Positions 1 to 10,100 of a DNA stretch of 47,672 bases are shown piece by piece. The stretch is from Verrucomicrobiota bacterium (GTDB lineage Bacteria; Verrucomicrobiota; Verrucomicrobiia; Opitutales; Oceanipulchritudinaceae). Every line of letters starts with the position of its first letter. The stretch's first letter is position 1. Both the position numbers and the translations under genes were made by a program. The DNA is taken from positions 1 through 47,672 of the forward strand of contig JAJOKB010000036.1 of NCBI GenBank assembly GCA_021208135.1. Direction: 5' to 3'. The notes beneath the pieces were generated by a model. The model did not search any database. It was not told the DNA's origin and saw only the letters and a list, made by a program, of their open reading frames with translations.

Positions 1-1251
1 AGCGACGCGAGCAAGGGTCGCAAAAGAGATACTGCGCGAAATATCCGATTGGGTTGCTGACCAGCAGTGGTTTTTTGACGATGCTGGTGCGCACATCGAA
101 TTTGGTCGTAGCACGGCTTACAAGTACGCTCGATTGGTATCATTACTGTTGGCCTATTATTTGGAAAATTATCATAATTCTGTTCCCGGCGGCTGGAACT
201 ATGACTTCAGTATTTTTCCTGAGTCTCGCTTTAGTGTGGGGCAATTGCGCGCACTTATCCGGCTCCACTTGAATCATTACTTGCGCAATGAAGCCATCGA
301 CCCCGATACGTTCAGGATGGGGCGTGGGCAGACGCCGGACAGTGGAGGACAAACTGATGAACCGTACATCGCGGCTGGATCGGTATATTGGGCTCAACAT
401 GTTTTTGCAGTTCTGTGGTTGTTGGATGATGACGATCCCCTGTGGTCTGAGCCCGAACAAGACTTGCCTGCTGCCGGTGGGGATTTTGAGCGTTGGTTGC
501 CCGTTCCCGGTTTTCTTCTCCGTGGGCGGTCGCAAACTGCCGGACATGTTGAGTTAATCAATGTCGGTAATTGGATCGATGTCTCCAATTCGGAGAACTA
601 CAATCGTTATATCAACAAGTATAACAAGTTTTCATATTCTACGCGCTTGGGTTGGATAACCCGAAGTGGTTCATTGTTAGACCAAGCGTTAATGGTAAAC
701 AATTCTCTGCGCGTTGAGTCAGAGGGCGATTTCTACCGACCCAATATCTGGCCTGAATATGCTCAAGGTGTCGCGCGTTCAGTAGCTGAGATTGGTGGGA
801 GACGCGTAAGCACACTCATTTTTATGGAAGGAGATGCCCAAATTCGGCTTCACCGCATTGTTGGATCTGCTGGAGCGCAATTGCGCGAGGGTGCGTATGC
901 TTTGGGCAGGGACATTAACGAGATGGTCGCGACCAATCAGGTTCTGATTGGCGTTATTTTGAGAGTAGTCGGGGTGCAGTACTGCTTAAAAATGTCTTGG
1001 GTTACAGCGAAATTCATACAATTTCCGGAACAGGCAATCATTCGCGCGATCCTGCCTGGACAACTGGATATAGTCGCTTGGCAAGCACTCAGGGGCAGGT
1101 AACTTATGTTGGTACACTTTCTGTTGGTTCAGTGTTTCCATTCAGCCCTCATGACTACATTGAACGGATTGCCTCCATTACTCCGCTGGATGAAGGCATA
1201 CTCATCGTTTTCAATAATGGAACCGAGCTATGGGCGCCGTTTTTGCCATGA
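1..1251 (+). CDS. DUF2264 domain protein, C-terminal part (5' end outside window)
   Basis: The reading frame is open from base 2, so the gene begins upstream of the window. The visible part resembles the C-terminal half of DUF2264 proteins, which are found beside polysaccharide-lyase and glycoside-hydrolase genes. Features include an aromatic-rich (alpha/alpha) toroid segment ending in 'HIEFGRSTAYKYARL' and 'GWNYDF', then a beta-rich tail with 'YNKFSYSTRLGW'. The frame breaks at the TTTT run at 957-960: adding one T joins residues ending 'LIGVI' to 'FESSRGAVLLKNV', and the protein then runs to the TGA at 1249-1251 ending 'NNGTELWAPFLP'. No signal peptide can be judged because the start is missing. 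It converges on the GH88 gene, 33 bases from its stop, and the pair looks like part of a polysaccharide utilisation locus. The enzymatic role is unknown. Family call is from recognised pattern only. Confidence 0.7.
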
Positions 1252-1284
1252 TGAGGCTGATTGTTCCTTAAAGCCAGGCGAACC

Positions 1285-3634
1285 TCACTCCTCTGCAACC
1301 GCTGCGGAGACATCCAGGCGAAAGAACAGGGCTGGTGCGCTCGTTTGGCCGGGCAGGGTCCATATCCTTATGCTGCGGCCGTCCATGTAGGTTGTGATGG
1401 GTAATGCACCGGGAAGATCCGCGACATTGGCCCAAGTTTCCAAATCTGAGGAGTATTGGACCGAGATGTTTTACAACGGCATCTTGCCTGAGAGTGTGTA
1501 CAACGGCGAAGGTGTTGGCATCGAGGATGCCGGTATTGAAATAGTTTTGAATTGAAGTGCTTCCGGAAGAAGCGCCCAGGGCAAACTCCAGAATGTTGGC
1601 GATGCCATTGCCGCTGGCGTCGTCAGCTGGACCACGCAGTTCCTCTGGCCAGTGTAATTGCTGGGCTGCCCAGATTTCGTAGGTCAGGGGTGGTGGCTCT
1701 TCGAGTTCGATCAGTTGAGGGTCGGCGAAAAACACGCTGTGGGCCATGCTTCCAATTCCAACAAATCCGGTTTGGTTCCAAATGCTGGATGTGTCAGTAA
1801 ACACGGGCACTTCATTAAGGTAAAGGGTCAGCGTTCCACCCAGTTGGCTGAGAGTTAAATGTTGCCAATCGTTGCTGAGACCACCATCCGTCAGTGCCAC
1901 TGAGCGCACCAGACTGTGTTGCCCATTCACTGCCAGGTTCAGGGTAATCACAGAGTTTTCACGTCCCAGATTAAGAAAGGCAAAATTCTGGTCATCGACA
2001 AAATTAAAGATCAGGTGGCTGCCGTATCCTGACGCACATGAGGGTTATCGTTGTCTATCGCGTATACACTGAAGGCGAAGTTTTTGCATCGGTACTTCAA
2101 TGAGCGCCATAGCACCTGGTAAACTTTCGTTTCTCGGTTGGAATTGTCCGTGATCCAGGCCGATAGCCAACCTGCCTGCATGCTTGCGTATGGCCATCGA
2201 TGGGGATGGTCCAGCCACCAGGAGGAGAGCTGACCTGCGATCGGATCTGTGCTCAGGTTCTGTTGAGGAGCAAACCAGTTCCCCAGTACCTCTGCATTGC
2301 CTGAATGAAGTAGAAATCGCCCCATGCCAAGCCCTTGTGAGTGCCTGGAAAAGTATAGGTGCCCTGAGTGATTAAACTATCGAACGTTGTTCCCTGGGAA
2401 AGGTAACCACCGTCGGCTTCAGGTGTGGAAAGACTTATTAATATGGTTTCTGCCCAGTCAAAATATTGTTGGCGCAGGACCTCGTCATCCAAAATCCTTA
2501 CCATTTGCAAAAAGCCTGCGGCGGCGATGGCGGCAGCCGAGCTGTCACGTGCCAGCAAATCGGCACCGCGTTCGTTGTGAAAATCCAGAAAAACCTCATC
2601 ATCGATGATGGTGCATCAAAGTCCCAATATGGCACACCATCTTCAGGCGTATTTTCAATGTAATACTGAGCGGCGCGCAACAGACCCTCCATGATAATGG
2701 GATCACCAGTCTCGCGAAACGTGGAGGCGAGCCCATGAATTGCCCAGCCCTGGCCCCGTGACCAGGTGCTTTCATTGGTATAGCCTTGCCAGGCATAGGC
2801 GCCGCGCTTGCTGCCGGCGGTTGCGATCAGTTCGCCTTCGGAATCCAGTTGATCTGTCATCCAGTAATCCACTACTTGAATGGTGCTGCCATCCTCGCGC
2901 AGCATGTCGCGAACCACGTTCTGCATGTGGCTGAGTCCCCGTTCGTACAGATCCACATCCCCGCCTTTGCGGGATCCCAAAAACAGCAACTCAATGTTCA
3001 TTGACGTGTCGATGATAACATTTTGTCGCTGCCTGATGGGGCCGACCACCCGGTTGCTGCCTTCGGGTTCGATGCGTCCATTGGGTCCTCTGTTATTGAA
3101 ATTGAACGACCACAATGAACCGACAACGGGCATCCAGTGATTGCTGGAAAAAGTGTTTGCTGCCGTTACAATAGCCGCCCTGTCTTCCGGGCGTCCCAAT
3201 GTGCGATACGCTTCGCCGAATGTGGTGATGACATTGAATCCGATGTCGTGATCCAGCGCGCGCGTAGTCCAGCCTTGCAAGCGGTTATTGAGAGCCTGTG
3301 CCCGATCCAACCACTGTTCTGAGCCGGTTGTAGCGGCAAAGTGCCAGGAAATGCCTGCAAAGAAACCTGCCGGCCAGGCAGTCCAGGGGGAGTATCGCCA
3401 TTCACCATCGCCGACCGTTTCAAATGGAACCAGTCTCAATTCATTGGGTGGCACTGCATTGGCAAGCTGAGTTGGCAGTAGATCATCGAAGATGAAATCT
3501 GCTGTGGTTTGGCTGCGGGCCAACGCATAGTCCTCGGCCGCGGCAATGATATCTGCAGGTGTGCTTGCCGATAGCGGTACCAGTGCGGCACAAGTCAGTA
3601 TGAGTATTGCGGGGGAATACTTCTTCAATTTCAT
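1285..3634 (-). CDS. Secreted GH88 unsaturated glucuronyl hydrolase with LamG-like C-terminal extension (frameshifted)
   Basis: After repair this is a 783-residue protein. Residues 1-24 are a signal peptide. The (alpha/alpha)6 GH88 domain carries both catalytic aspartates: D130 in 'DHDIGF' and D209 in 'IIDTSMN', plus the family signature 'TWSRGQGWAIHG'. GH88 enzymes remove the 4,5-unsaturated uronic acid left by polysaccharide lyases (chondroitin, hyaluronan, ulvan or gellan type); the substrate cannot be told here. The domain ends near 'FIQAMQRYW', followed by about 330 extra residues: a LamG-like beta domain ('FNFVDDQNFAFLNLG') and a tail with 'SGNGIANILEFALG' and 'YSSDLETW', common on secreted Verrucomicrobiota proteins. 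Four indels break it: an uncertain base near 2597-2606, a missing C in 2281-2284, a missing C near 2022, and an extra T in 1469-1472. With these the length closes and the true stop is the TGA at 1287-1285. Confidence 0.85.
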
Positions 3635-3654
3635 TAGTAGAGTAGGGGGAGGGT

Positions 3655-3689
3655 AGATAATTATCTCTTAAAATGTTCGACAGTCGCAA
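3655..3689 (-). promoter_or_regulatory. Candidate promoter of the GH88 gene with overlapping palindrome
   Basis: On the minus strand a -35-like TTGCGA (3689-3684) is followed after 18 bases by a -10-like GATAAT (3665-3660), 26 bases before the GH88 start. The -10 lies inside a perfect 12-base palindrome, AGATAATTATCT (3655-3666), which could be an operator. This is a consensus match by eye only. Confidence 0.35.
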
Positions 3690-3767
3690 TTTCTGAGGAC
3701 TCATTACCGGGAGGTCAATGTTCAAAAGTCCTTGCTACCAGTCGTATGCTGCCCAGTTTAGGGTCGC

Positions 3768-5000
3768 ATGGTGAATTCATCAAACGGTAATCCGCACCAG
3801 GTAGCCTGGCAAGCGCTCACATCTTATCTAATTCGTCCTGGCAAGCTCGAAGACGTGATGGCTCACTTGGGTGAGGAAAACAGGGCGCAGTCCCAGCAGT
3901 TGATAATGTGTGTATTTAAGGATTATTTGTTTATTGAACACGCGCTTACGCCTTTCCTGCAAAGGACGCCCAGACCAAAATTGCGGGCTTTGTTAATGTT
4001 GGCAGTGGGCGAGGCGCTCGACGTCGAATCCGATCGGCAGGCACGTATTCAGCACTGGGCGGTTGAATGCGCGAAAAGTTCTTTGAGCAAAGCAGAAAGT
4101 GGTTTGGTGAATGCCGTTCTGCGAAAGGTCTGGGGGCATCTGGATGTAATTTTGGCCGAACGCAACGAACTGAATCATCCGCGTTGGCTGCTGAATCGTT
4201 GGCAGCAGGCCTGGGGAAGTGAAGCAACAGCTCAATTCTGTGTGTGGAACCAAATGCCTGCCCCGACCTTCATCAGATGTACGGCTGAAGATGCACCCGC
4301 AGGAGCTGTGCCAACGCAGTGGCCCGGGTTTTATCATTTGCAGGGTGTGGCGGCCGAAGAATGGTTGCCGATAGTGCGCAGTGGGGCAGGTTATATTCAG
4401 GATCCCATGACCCGACGCCCAGTGGAGTTGTTGGATATCCAGTCGGGTGATCGGGTTCTGGATGTGTGTGCTGCTCCCGGTGGCAAGAGTTGTTGGTTCA
4501 GGCAGAAACTATCGGATGACGGTTTGTTGGTGGCAGTTGATGCTCCCGGTGCAAGATTGGACAGACTGCATGAGAACTTAATGCGGTATGGATCCGCCCC
4601 TGTGCTTGTTATTGGCAAGCATTTACCTGTATCTGAAAGCGACTGGAATTCTTCGCTGCCTGAAAATGCAAGAAAGTTTAATAAAGTATTGGTGGATGTG
4701 CCTTGCAGTAATACCGGCGTCTTGCGTCGGAAACCTGACGTACGCCTGCGACTCCAACCCTCGGATCTGGATGCTCTGCCCAAGTTGCAACTTTCTTTAC
4801 TGCGCTGGGCTGCCGCAAAAGTGATCCCAGGCGGACTGCTGGCATACAGTACCTGTAGTGTGGAAGATGTTGAAAACAAGAAAGTTATTGATGAATTTCT
4901 GTCTCATTCCGAGGACTTCTCGCTGCTGCATGGTGAAGTGAGTCTGCCATGGTTGACCCATCATGACGGAGGTGGAGTATTCATTTTGCAAAGGGTTTAA
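3768..5000 (+). CDS. rsmB: 16S rRNA m5C methyltransferase, RsmB/NOP family
   Basis: A 410-residue unbroken protein. Residues 1 to about 130 form a NusB-like helical RNA-binding domain, which separates RsmB from other NOP2/Sun members. A Rossmann methyltransferase domain follows, with the SAM loop 'VLDVCAAPGGK' at 230-240. Both functional cysteines of the m5C mechanism are present: C313 in 'DVPCSNTG' (motif IV) and C363 in 'YSTCS' (motif VI, the nucleophile). E. coli RsmB methylates C967 of 16S rRNA, and the same target is expected here. The ATG at 3768 is preferred; a GTG follows directly at 3771. It is divergent from the GH88 gene by 133 bases and separated from the polysaccharide operon by 147 bases, so it is probably its own transcription unit. 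Codon use and motif quality are ordinary and the gene is a good anchor showing that not all genes here are frameshifted. Confidence 0.93.
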   Translation: MVNSSNGNPHQVAWQALTSYLIRPGKLEDVMAHLGEENRAQSQQLIMCVFKDYLFIEHALTPFLQRTPRPKLRALLMLAVGEALDVESDRQARIQHWAVECAKSSLSKAESGLVNAVLRKVWGHLDVILAERNELNHPRWLLNRWQQAWGSEATAQFCVWNQMPAPTFIRCTAEDAPAGAVPTQWPGFYHLQGVAAEEWLPIVRSGAGYIQDPMTRRPVELLDIQSGDRVLDVCAAPGGKSCWFRQKLSDDGLLVAVDAPGARLDRLHENLMRYGSAPVLVIGKHLPVSESDWNSSLPENARKFNKVLVDVPCSNTGVLRRKPDVRLRLQPSDLDALPKLQLSLLRWAAAKVIPGGLLAYSTCSVEDVENKKVIDEFLSHSEDFSLLHGEVSLPWLTHHDGGGVFILQRV

Positions 5001-5032
5001 AGGTCATCGCAATAAGTAGAAATACTTAAATA

Positions 5033-5147
5033 TTGACGGAAATACGCTTAATAGTTGACTTGTAAATGTGTCTTGGGATTTCTTTGACATTATTTGATCA
5101 ATGCAACACTTTGGTAAGTACAGAGTTTAGACCGCTAATTACAAGTA
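5033..5147 (+). promoter_or_regulatory. Upstream region of the exopolysaccharide operon
   Basis: The 147-base gap before the operon is AT-rich and has three TTGAC cores, at 5033, 5055 and 5084; the last is a perfect TTGACA at 5084-5089. No convincing TATAAT lies 16-18 bases downstream of any of them; CACTTT at 5107-5112 is the best at 17 bases. This is the only sizeable gap before 18364, so the operon promoter must be here or upstream of rsmB. The three cores could be alternative -35 elements or chance. Confidence 0.3.
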
Positions 5148-6297
5148 ATGAGTCATCAGCCCAACATCGCCTCAGACCAAGGTGCCATTCCTCCCTACGA
5201 TGCCTTCCGTATTCCCACCGGGCTAGATTTGTTCGATGAGGAATGGGGAGGAATTCCAGTTGGCGAAATGAGTTTGATTTGCGGAGGCGAGAGCACTGGC
5301 AAACTGCAGTTTATCTTGCAATTTTTGTACAAGGGTTTTGGTGGCAGGCGAAAAGGTTGTGTTGGTTTCGTCTTATCCGGCACAAGAGATTTTGGCGCGT
5401 GCGGAGAACATGGATCTGCATTTTGATGAGTTTCTGGAAGTCTCTCAGTTTATTCTAATTGAGCAAAAGACGCAGAACAAAGGGGTTATTCTGGACGAAG
5501 CAGGCTTCACTGAAATGCTCAATGCATTGGACAATGATCTCTTGCCTTGGGAACCCAAACGCCTGGCAATATATTCTGCCGTGCCATTTGTTGGTTTGTT
5601 TCATGGCGAATTTCGTCGTCAGGCTATTCCCCAGTGTATCCGCCATTTCAATCACGCCGGGATCACTACTTTGCTGAGTACCCCGATGCCGGCTTCTAGT
5701 GAGGCCATGAGTGTGCGCAAGCAATTGGAAGAGTTGTCAGCCTGCTCTTTTCACTTGGATGAACAGGTGCGCCCTGATGGAGACTCATCCAGACGTATGG
5801 CAGTGCGCAAGTTCAAGGGCGTTGAACCTCCTTTTCCAATTTATGAATTTCAGTTTACCAGCGTAAATCAAGTTCAGCTTATTCGGAGATTGGATGTGGC
5901 GCTGGATGCTCCGCGTCCTGCAAAAGCCAAGGATTTACCCGCACCGGCAGAGCCTGTCCCGACGCCTGTGCCTGCCAAGAAGATGTCGATCTTGTTTTCA
6001 GGCAATGAAAAGCTGGAAAACACACTGAACAAAAAGATCGAACCCAAACCAACAGCCGCTGGTTCTTTCGGGAAAACACCAACGCCCGAATCCACCGGTC
6101 CTGGCAAAAATCAGCGATCCGTGCTCTTCTCGCAAAATTCTGCGCTGGGCGAGAAACTAAAACAGCCTAAAGAAGACATTAAGGAAGAGTCGGCTGCGGA
6201 TAAACCGGCTGAAGAGGTCAAAACACCCGAGTCACCACCGCCGGTGAAAAAAACGGGCTTTTCATTTAATCTCGCCAACAAGCCTTCCGAAAAATAG
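5148..6297 (+). CDS. KaiC/RecA-superfamily ATPase with degenerate Walker motifs (frameshifted)
   Basis: A 382-residue protein after removing one T from the run at 5336-5339, which joins 'FLYKG' to 'LVAGEKVVLVSSYPAQE'. The order of elements matches KaiC/RAD55-type RecA folds: 'IPTGLDLFDEEWGGIPVGE', P-loop 'GGESTGK', 'EKVVLVSS', then 'PKRLAIYS' where Walker B sits. Two features look eroded: the P-loop lysine is followed by Leu rather than Ser/Thr, and the Walker B acidic residue is Tyr in 'LAIYS'. Nucleotide hydrolysis is therefore doubtful. From about residue 255 to the end the protein is a Pro/Lys/Glu-rich, probably disordered tail with two copies of an LFSxNxxL motif ('MSILFSGNEKL', 'RSVLFSQNSAL') and a related 'TGFSFNLANK' at the end. 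It is the first gene of the polysaccharide operon, 11 bases before the next. A regulatory or scaffolding role is inference. No known gene name. Confidence 0.65.
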
Positions 6298-6308
6298 TTT
6301 TATCTTCT

Positions 6309-7132
6309 ATGTACGAGGAATATTGGAAACTTAAGGAGAAACCATTCGATAACAATTACGATTTGAGGTTTCTCTTCCTATCTCTGCAGCACGAGGAAGC
6401 CATCACCCGCTTGCTTTATGCCGTTAAGGACAAAAGGCACGGAGTTATTCTTTCCGGGCAATACGGTGCGGGTAAGAGCATCATTCTCAATTATTTGATA
6501 CATCGCATACGGGAAATGGACGACACTATGCGCATAGTGCAGATCAGTGATCCCATGATGACCATGACGGAATTTTTCCGTGAGTTTCTCTATCAGTTGG
6601 ACGTGGAAACGGAGCCCAATGCCACGCGTCCGCTTTTATCATCACTCTTGCGTAAGCGTCTTGTTGATATTCACGATCAAGGGGGGCATACAGTTATTTC
6701 GATTGATGAGACGGATCTAATTGATGAAGACACGATGCAGAGATGCGCCTGCTGCTTGATCTGTGTCACCCCAAAACCCAGGTCTCGCTGGCCACGTTGG
6801 TATTTTGCGGTTGTTTGGGTGATGAGGCGCAGGGGCATTTGAAGAGCAAGGCTTTGCGTCAGAGAATCCCCATTCGTTGCCAGTTGGATACTTTTGATGT
6901 TGAGCAATGTGGTGAGTATATCAACCATCGCCTGCGGGTGGCCGGGCAACCCAATCCGTTATTTACTGACGAGGCGATAGCCAAAGTGGCAACTGCTTCC
7001 CAGGGTGCTCCCCGCGCGGTGAACAATATTTGTGACCTGTGCTTGTTTCTGGGGGCATCGCGCAATCTACCGAAGGTGGATGGCGAGGTAGTGGACGTTG
7101 TCACCCAAGAGATCGCTGGATCTCTGATTTGA
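6309..7132 (+). CDS. ExeA/GspA-like AAA ATPase (frameshifted)
   Basis: A 274-residue protein once one base is added near 6740, joining 'LIDEDTMQ' to 'EMRLLLDLCHP'. The N-terminal 'YWKLKEKPFDNNYD' is typical of the ExeA/GspA family and of the ATPases that accompany exosortase/EPS loci. Walker A is 'GQYGAGKS' and Walker B is 'TVISIDE'; the usual 'DEAQ' is 'DETD'. The C-terminal part has the winged-helix-like lid with 'GAPRAVNNICDLCL'. There is no transmembrane or peptidoglycan-binding segment, so it is cytoplasmic and shorter than ExeA of Aeromonas. It sits 11 bases after the KaiC-like gene and 4 bases before the exporter, so all three are probably made together. It may power or time assembly of the export machine; that role is inferred from position only. 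Confidence 0.75.
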
Positions 7133-7136
7133 TTTT

Positions 7137-10100
7137 ATGGCAGAAGCCATGCCAATGCGAGTTCGACACACCAGCATGCTGCTTCTGCTTGCTGTTCTGT
7201 GGGGCTGCCTGGCTGTGACTCACTTTGCCCACGCGCAACCGACCCCATCCATGCGCGTGCAGATGTCCAACATCGAACGTCTGATTGATAATGGTGTGCT
7301 GACAGAGGCTGCCCGCCAATTGGAGTTGTATCTGAATCAGTTTCCTCATGATCGCAATGCCCGCAGGCTGTTAGTTACTGTCTATCGGAGTCTTGAAGAG
7401 CATTACAAGGTCTTTGAACAGGCGCAGATCCTGTTGAATGACCGGCCCAACGATCAGGAAGTGCTCGCATGGGCCGCCGAGGCTAGGCGAGCAATTGAGG
7501 CGTTATATCCGGAACTTATCCAGCGATATCGTAGTATCCTTGAGCGCAACCCCCAAGGACATGTCACCCCGCAGGGCGATGGTGGAGATCATGGTGCAGC
7601 ACGGAGATATTGAAGATGCCATCAGAGAATTTGTTCTGATCATGGCCGACAGTCCGGATAACGTGGAATACCATCTGCATTTGGCCAGGATGCATTCCTG
7701 GGCGCAAAAGTACGAATTGGCGATAGATCTCTACCGCAAGTATCTGGAGATGGACATTGATGCTCCCGCCCGTGAGCAGGCTACTTTTGAGTTGGCGGCT
7801 GTGTTGGCATGGTCGGGCCAACCTGGTGCATCGGCCCGAATGCTGATGGAAATGGTGGAAAAAAAATCCACAGAATTTATCGGCCCGTAATCTATTGGCA
7901 GATTTGTATCGTTGGAATGATGATTCTGATATAGCCGAAGCCGAGTATCGGGAAATTTTGCGTATTCAGCCGGATCATCCTGGGGCTTTAGCGGGTTTGG
8001 CAGCATTGGAGGAACTCAAACGTGCCCGCGCCTTGCAGGCGGAAAGGCTCGACATTGGTGCCATGGAACGCCGCTTGCGCTCCAACCCGGAGGATCAGGA
8101 AGCGCGTTTGCAACTAGCACGATTGCTGGGGGTGGATGGTCGTTATCCAGAGGCTGAACCGTTATTCCGCGAATATTTGCGCCGTTCCCCGGAAGCTGCT
8201 CCGATCCGGCGTGAACTGGCGCTGGCATTGAGTGTTCAGGAAAAATATGACGAAGCCATCGAACAACTGCAAAAGTATCTGGAAGTTTTTCCCGAGGATG
8301 TTGCGGTCAAACAACAGTTGGCAAACATCTTTGTGTGGAAGGGAGATACGCAAAACGCTGAAAATATCCTGCAAGAACTGGCCGTTGCCATGCCGGAGAT
8401 GATTGACGTTCACTGGAGTTTGGCCCGGATTTTACAGGCTAATCAAAAATGGGATGAGGCATTGAGGCATTATCGGTTGATTCTTGAACTGGATCCCCAT
8501 TACCGCGCACCTGCAGCCAGAATTCGCCAGATTCAAAATCACCCTGGCTATCGCATCATGAGTTTGGAGCGCAAAGTTCAGGCGAATCCGCGCGATGTTG
8601 AGCTGCGCTTGGAATTGGCCCGCAACTATTTGTCCCTGGAACGGTATTTTGAGGCGATGGATAATGTACAGGCAGCCCTTCGCATTGCCCCGTCAGATTC
8701 CGAAGCCTTGCGTCTGGAGGCAATCGCTCGCACTGAATTGAATGCTTTTCGCGAGCGTCAACTCCGCGGGCTTTACATCCGTTTGGAAGAAATGCCTGAT
8801 GATCATGACCTACGGCTGGAATTGGCGCGCACGTTAAAGGCTACAGAACGCTTTGTTGAAGCAAGAAGGGAGTTTGAACTTTATTTGCAGGCCCGCCCGG
8901 ACGACTATCAGGCGCAAAGGGATTATGCCCAATTGCTTTCCTGGGACACCACTCGACGTCGCGATGCACTCAATATTTATGCGCAACTGTTGCAGCGATT
9001 CCCTGATGATATTGAGCTGAGACTGCGGTATCTGCAGTTGCGTATATGGACAGACACCGCTGACCAACGGGATCGCGAGGATATTGTTCGATTGCGGCGC
9101 AGGCTGGAAGACCGTATGGCCAGCCATCCACAAGATATCGATAACTTGTTCAATGTTGCCAGCTTGCATGAATTACAAGGCCGTTATGAAGCTGCTTTTG
9201 CCATTTACCGGCGGATTCTAGGTATTGAAAGTAACAACCAACAGGCGCAGGCCGCGATTCGTGCCATCGAAGCTCAACCTGAGTTCAGAATTGCCAGATT
9301 TCGCAGCGCCATTGAACAAAATCCGCGCAGTATCAGTACCCGTCTCGAATTTGCGCGCTATGCGTTTGAAACCGGGCAATATTTCCTGGCACTCAGTCAA
9401 GCCGAAGCCATCCTGAGTTTGGATAGGACGCATGCCGAAGCTGATTGGATAGCCTCCACTCCCGGGATAGTTAGCAGCCTTGCGGCAGCGACAGATCAGC
9501 GAAATGCGCAGTACCTTGAGGGGTAATCCCAGGGATAATGAAACCCGGCTCGCGCTTGCCCGTTTATTGCGAGACATCAATAATTATCCTGAAGCCGCGC
9601 GACAGTACGGTTTTTACCTGCAGTTGCGCCCGGACGATCATTTGGTTCGCCGTGAATATGCACAGTTGCTGTCATGGTTACCCGAGGCGCGTGATCAGGC
9701 TTTGGCCGAAACACAGACCTTGATCGAACAGTTTCCTGATGATGATTCACTGCGCATTCAATTGATGCAGTTGCGCAGGTGGTCCAATCTAATCAATCAG
9801 GAAGATCGACTGGAAATGCTCAACATGCGTCGGCGGTTGGAAGATGCGCTGCTGTTTGATCCTGAAGATCAGGACGCAATGTTCAATCTTGCCAGCTTGA
9901 ATGAACTGCAGGAGCGTTGGGAAACCGCAATTGCGATCTACCGCAGTATCCTGATCGCGACCCGGAGAATGAGCAGGCCCGGGATTCCATCCGTGCCATT
10001 CACGCTTTGCCGGACTATCGGATTGCCACTATGCGCGCGCAAATTTCCGCCAATCCACGTGAGGTGGGCCCGAGGATGGTGTTGGCCCGATATTTATTGC

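Noticed and set aside
1285..3634. GH88 gene as a decaying pseudogene
   Set aside because: Four single-base changes restore all 783 residues, including both catalytic Asp and a typical C-terminus; true decay would also show substitutions and stops.
4397..4879. 160-codon open frame on the minus strand inside rsmB
   Set aside because: It is antisense to a well-conserved methyltransferase whose motifs fill the plus strand; the translated product has no recognisable domain.
5148..6297. True RecA or ImuA recombination protein
   Set aside because: Walker residues are wrong, there is no DNA-binding loop pattern, and no DNA repair genes are adjacent.
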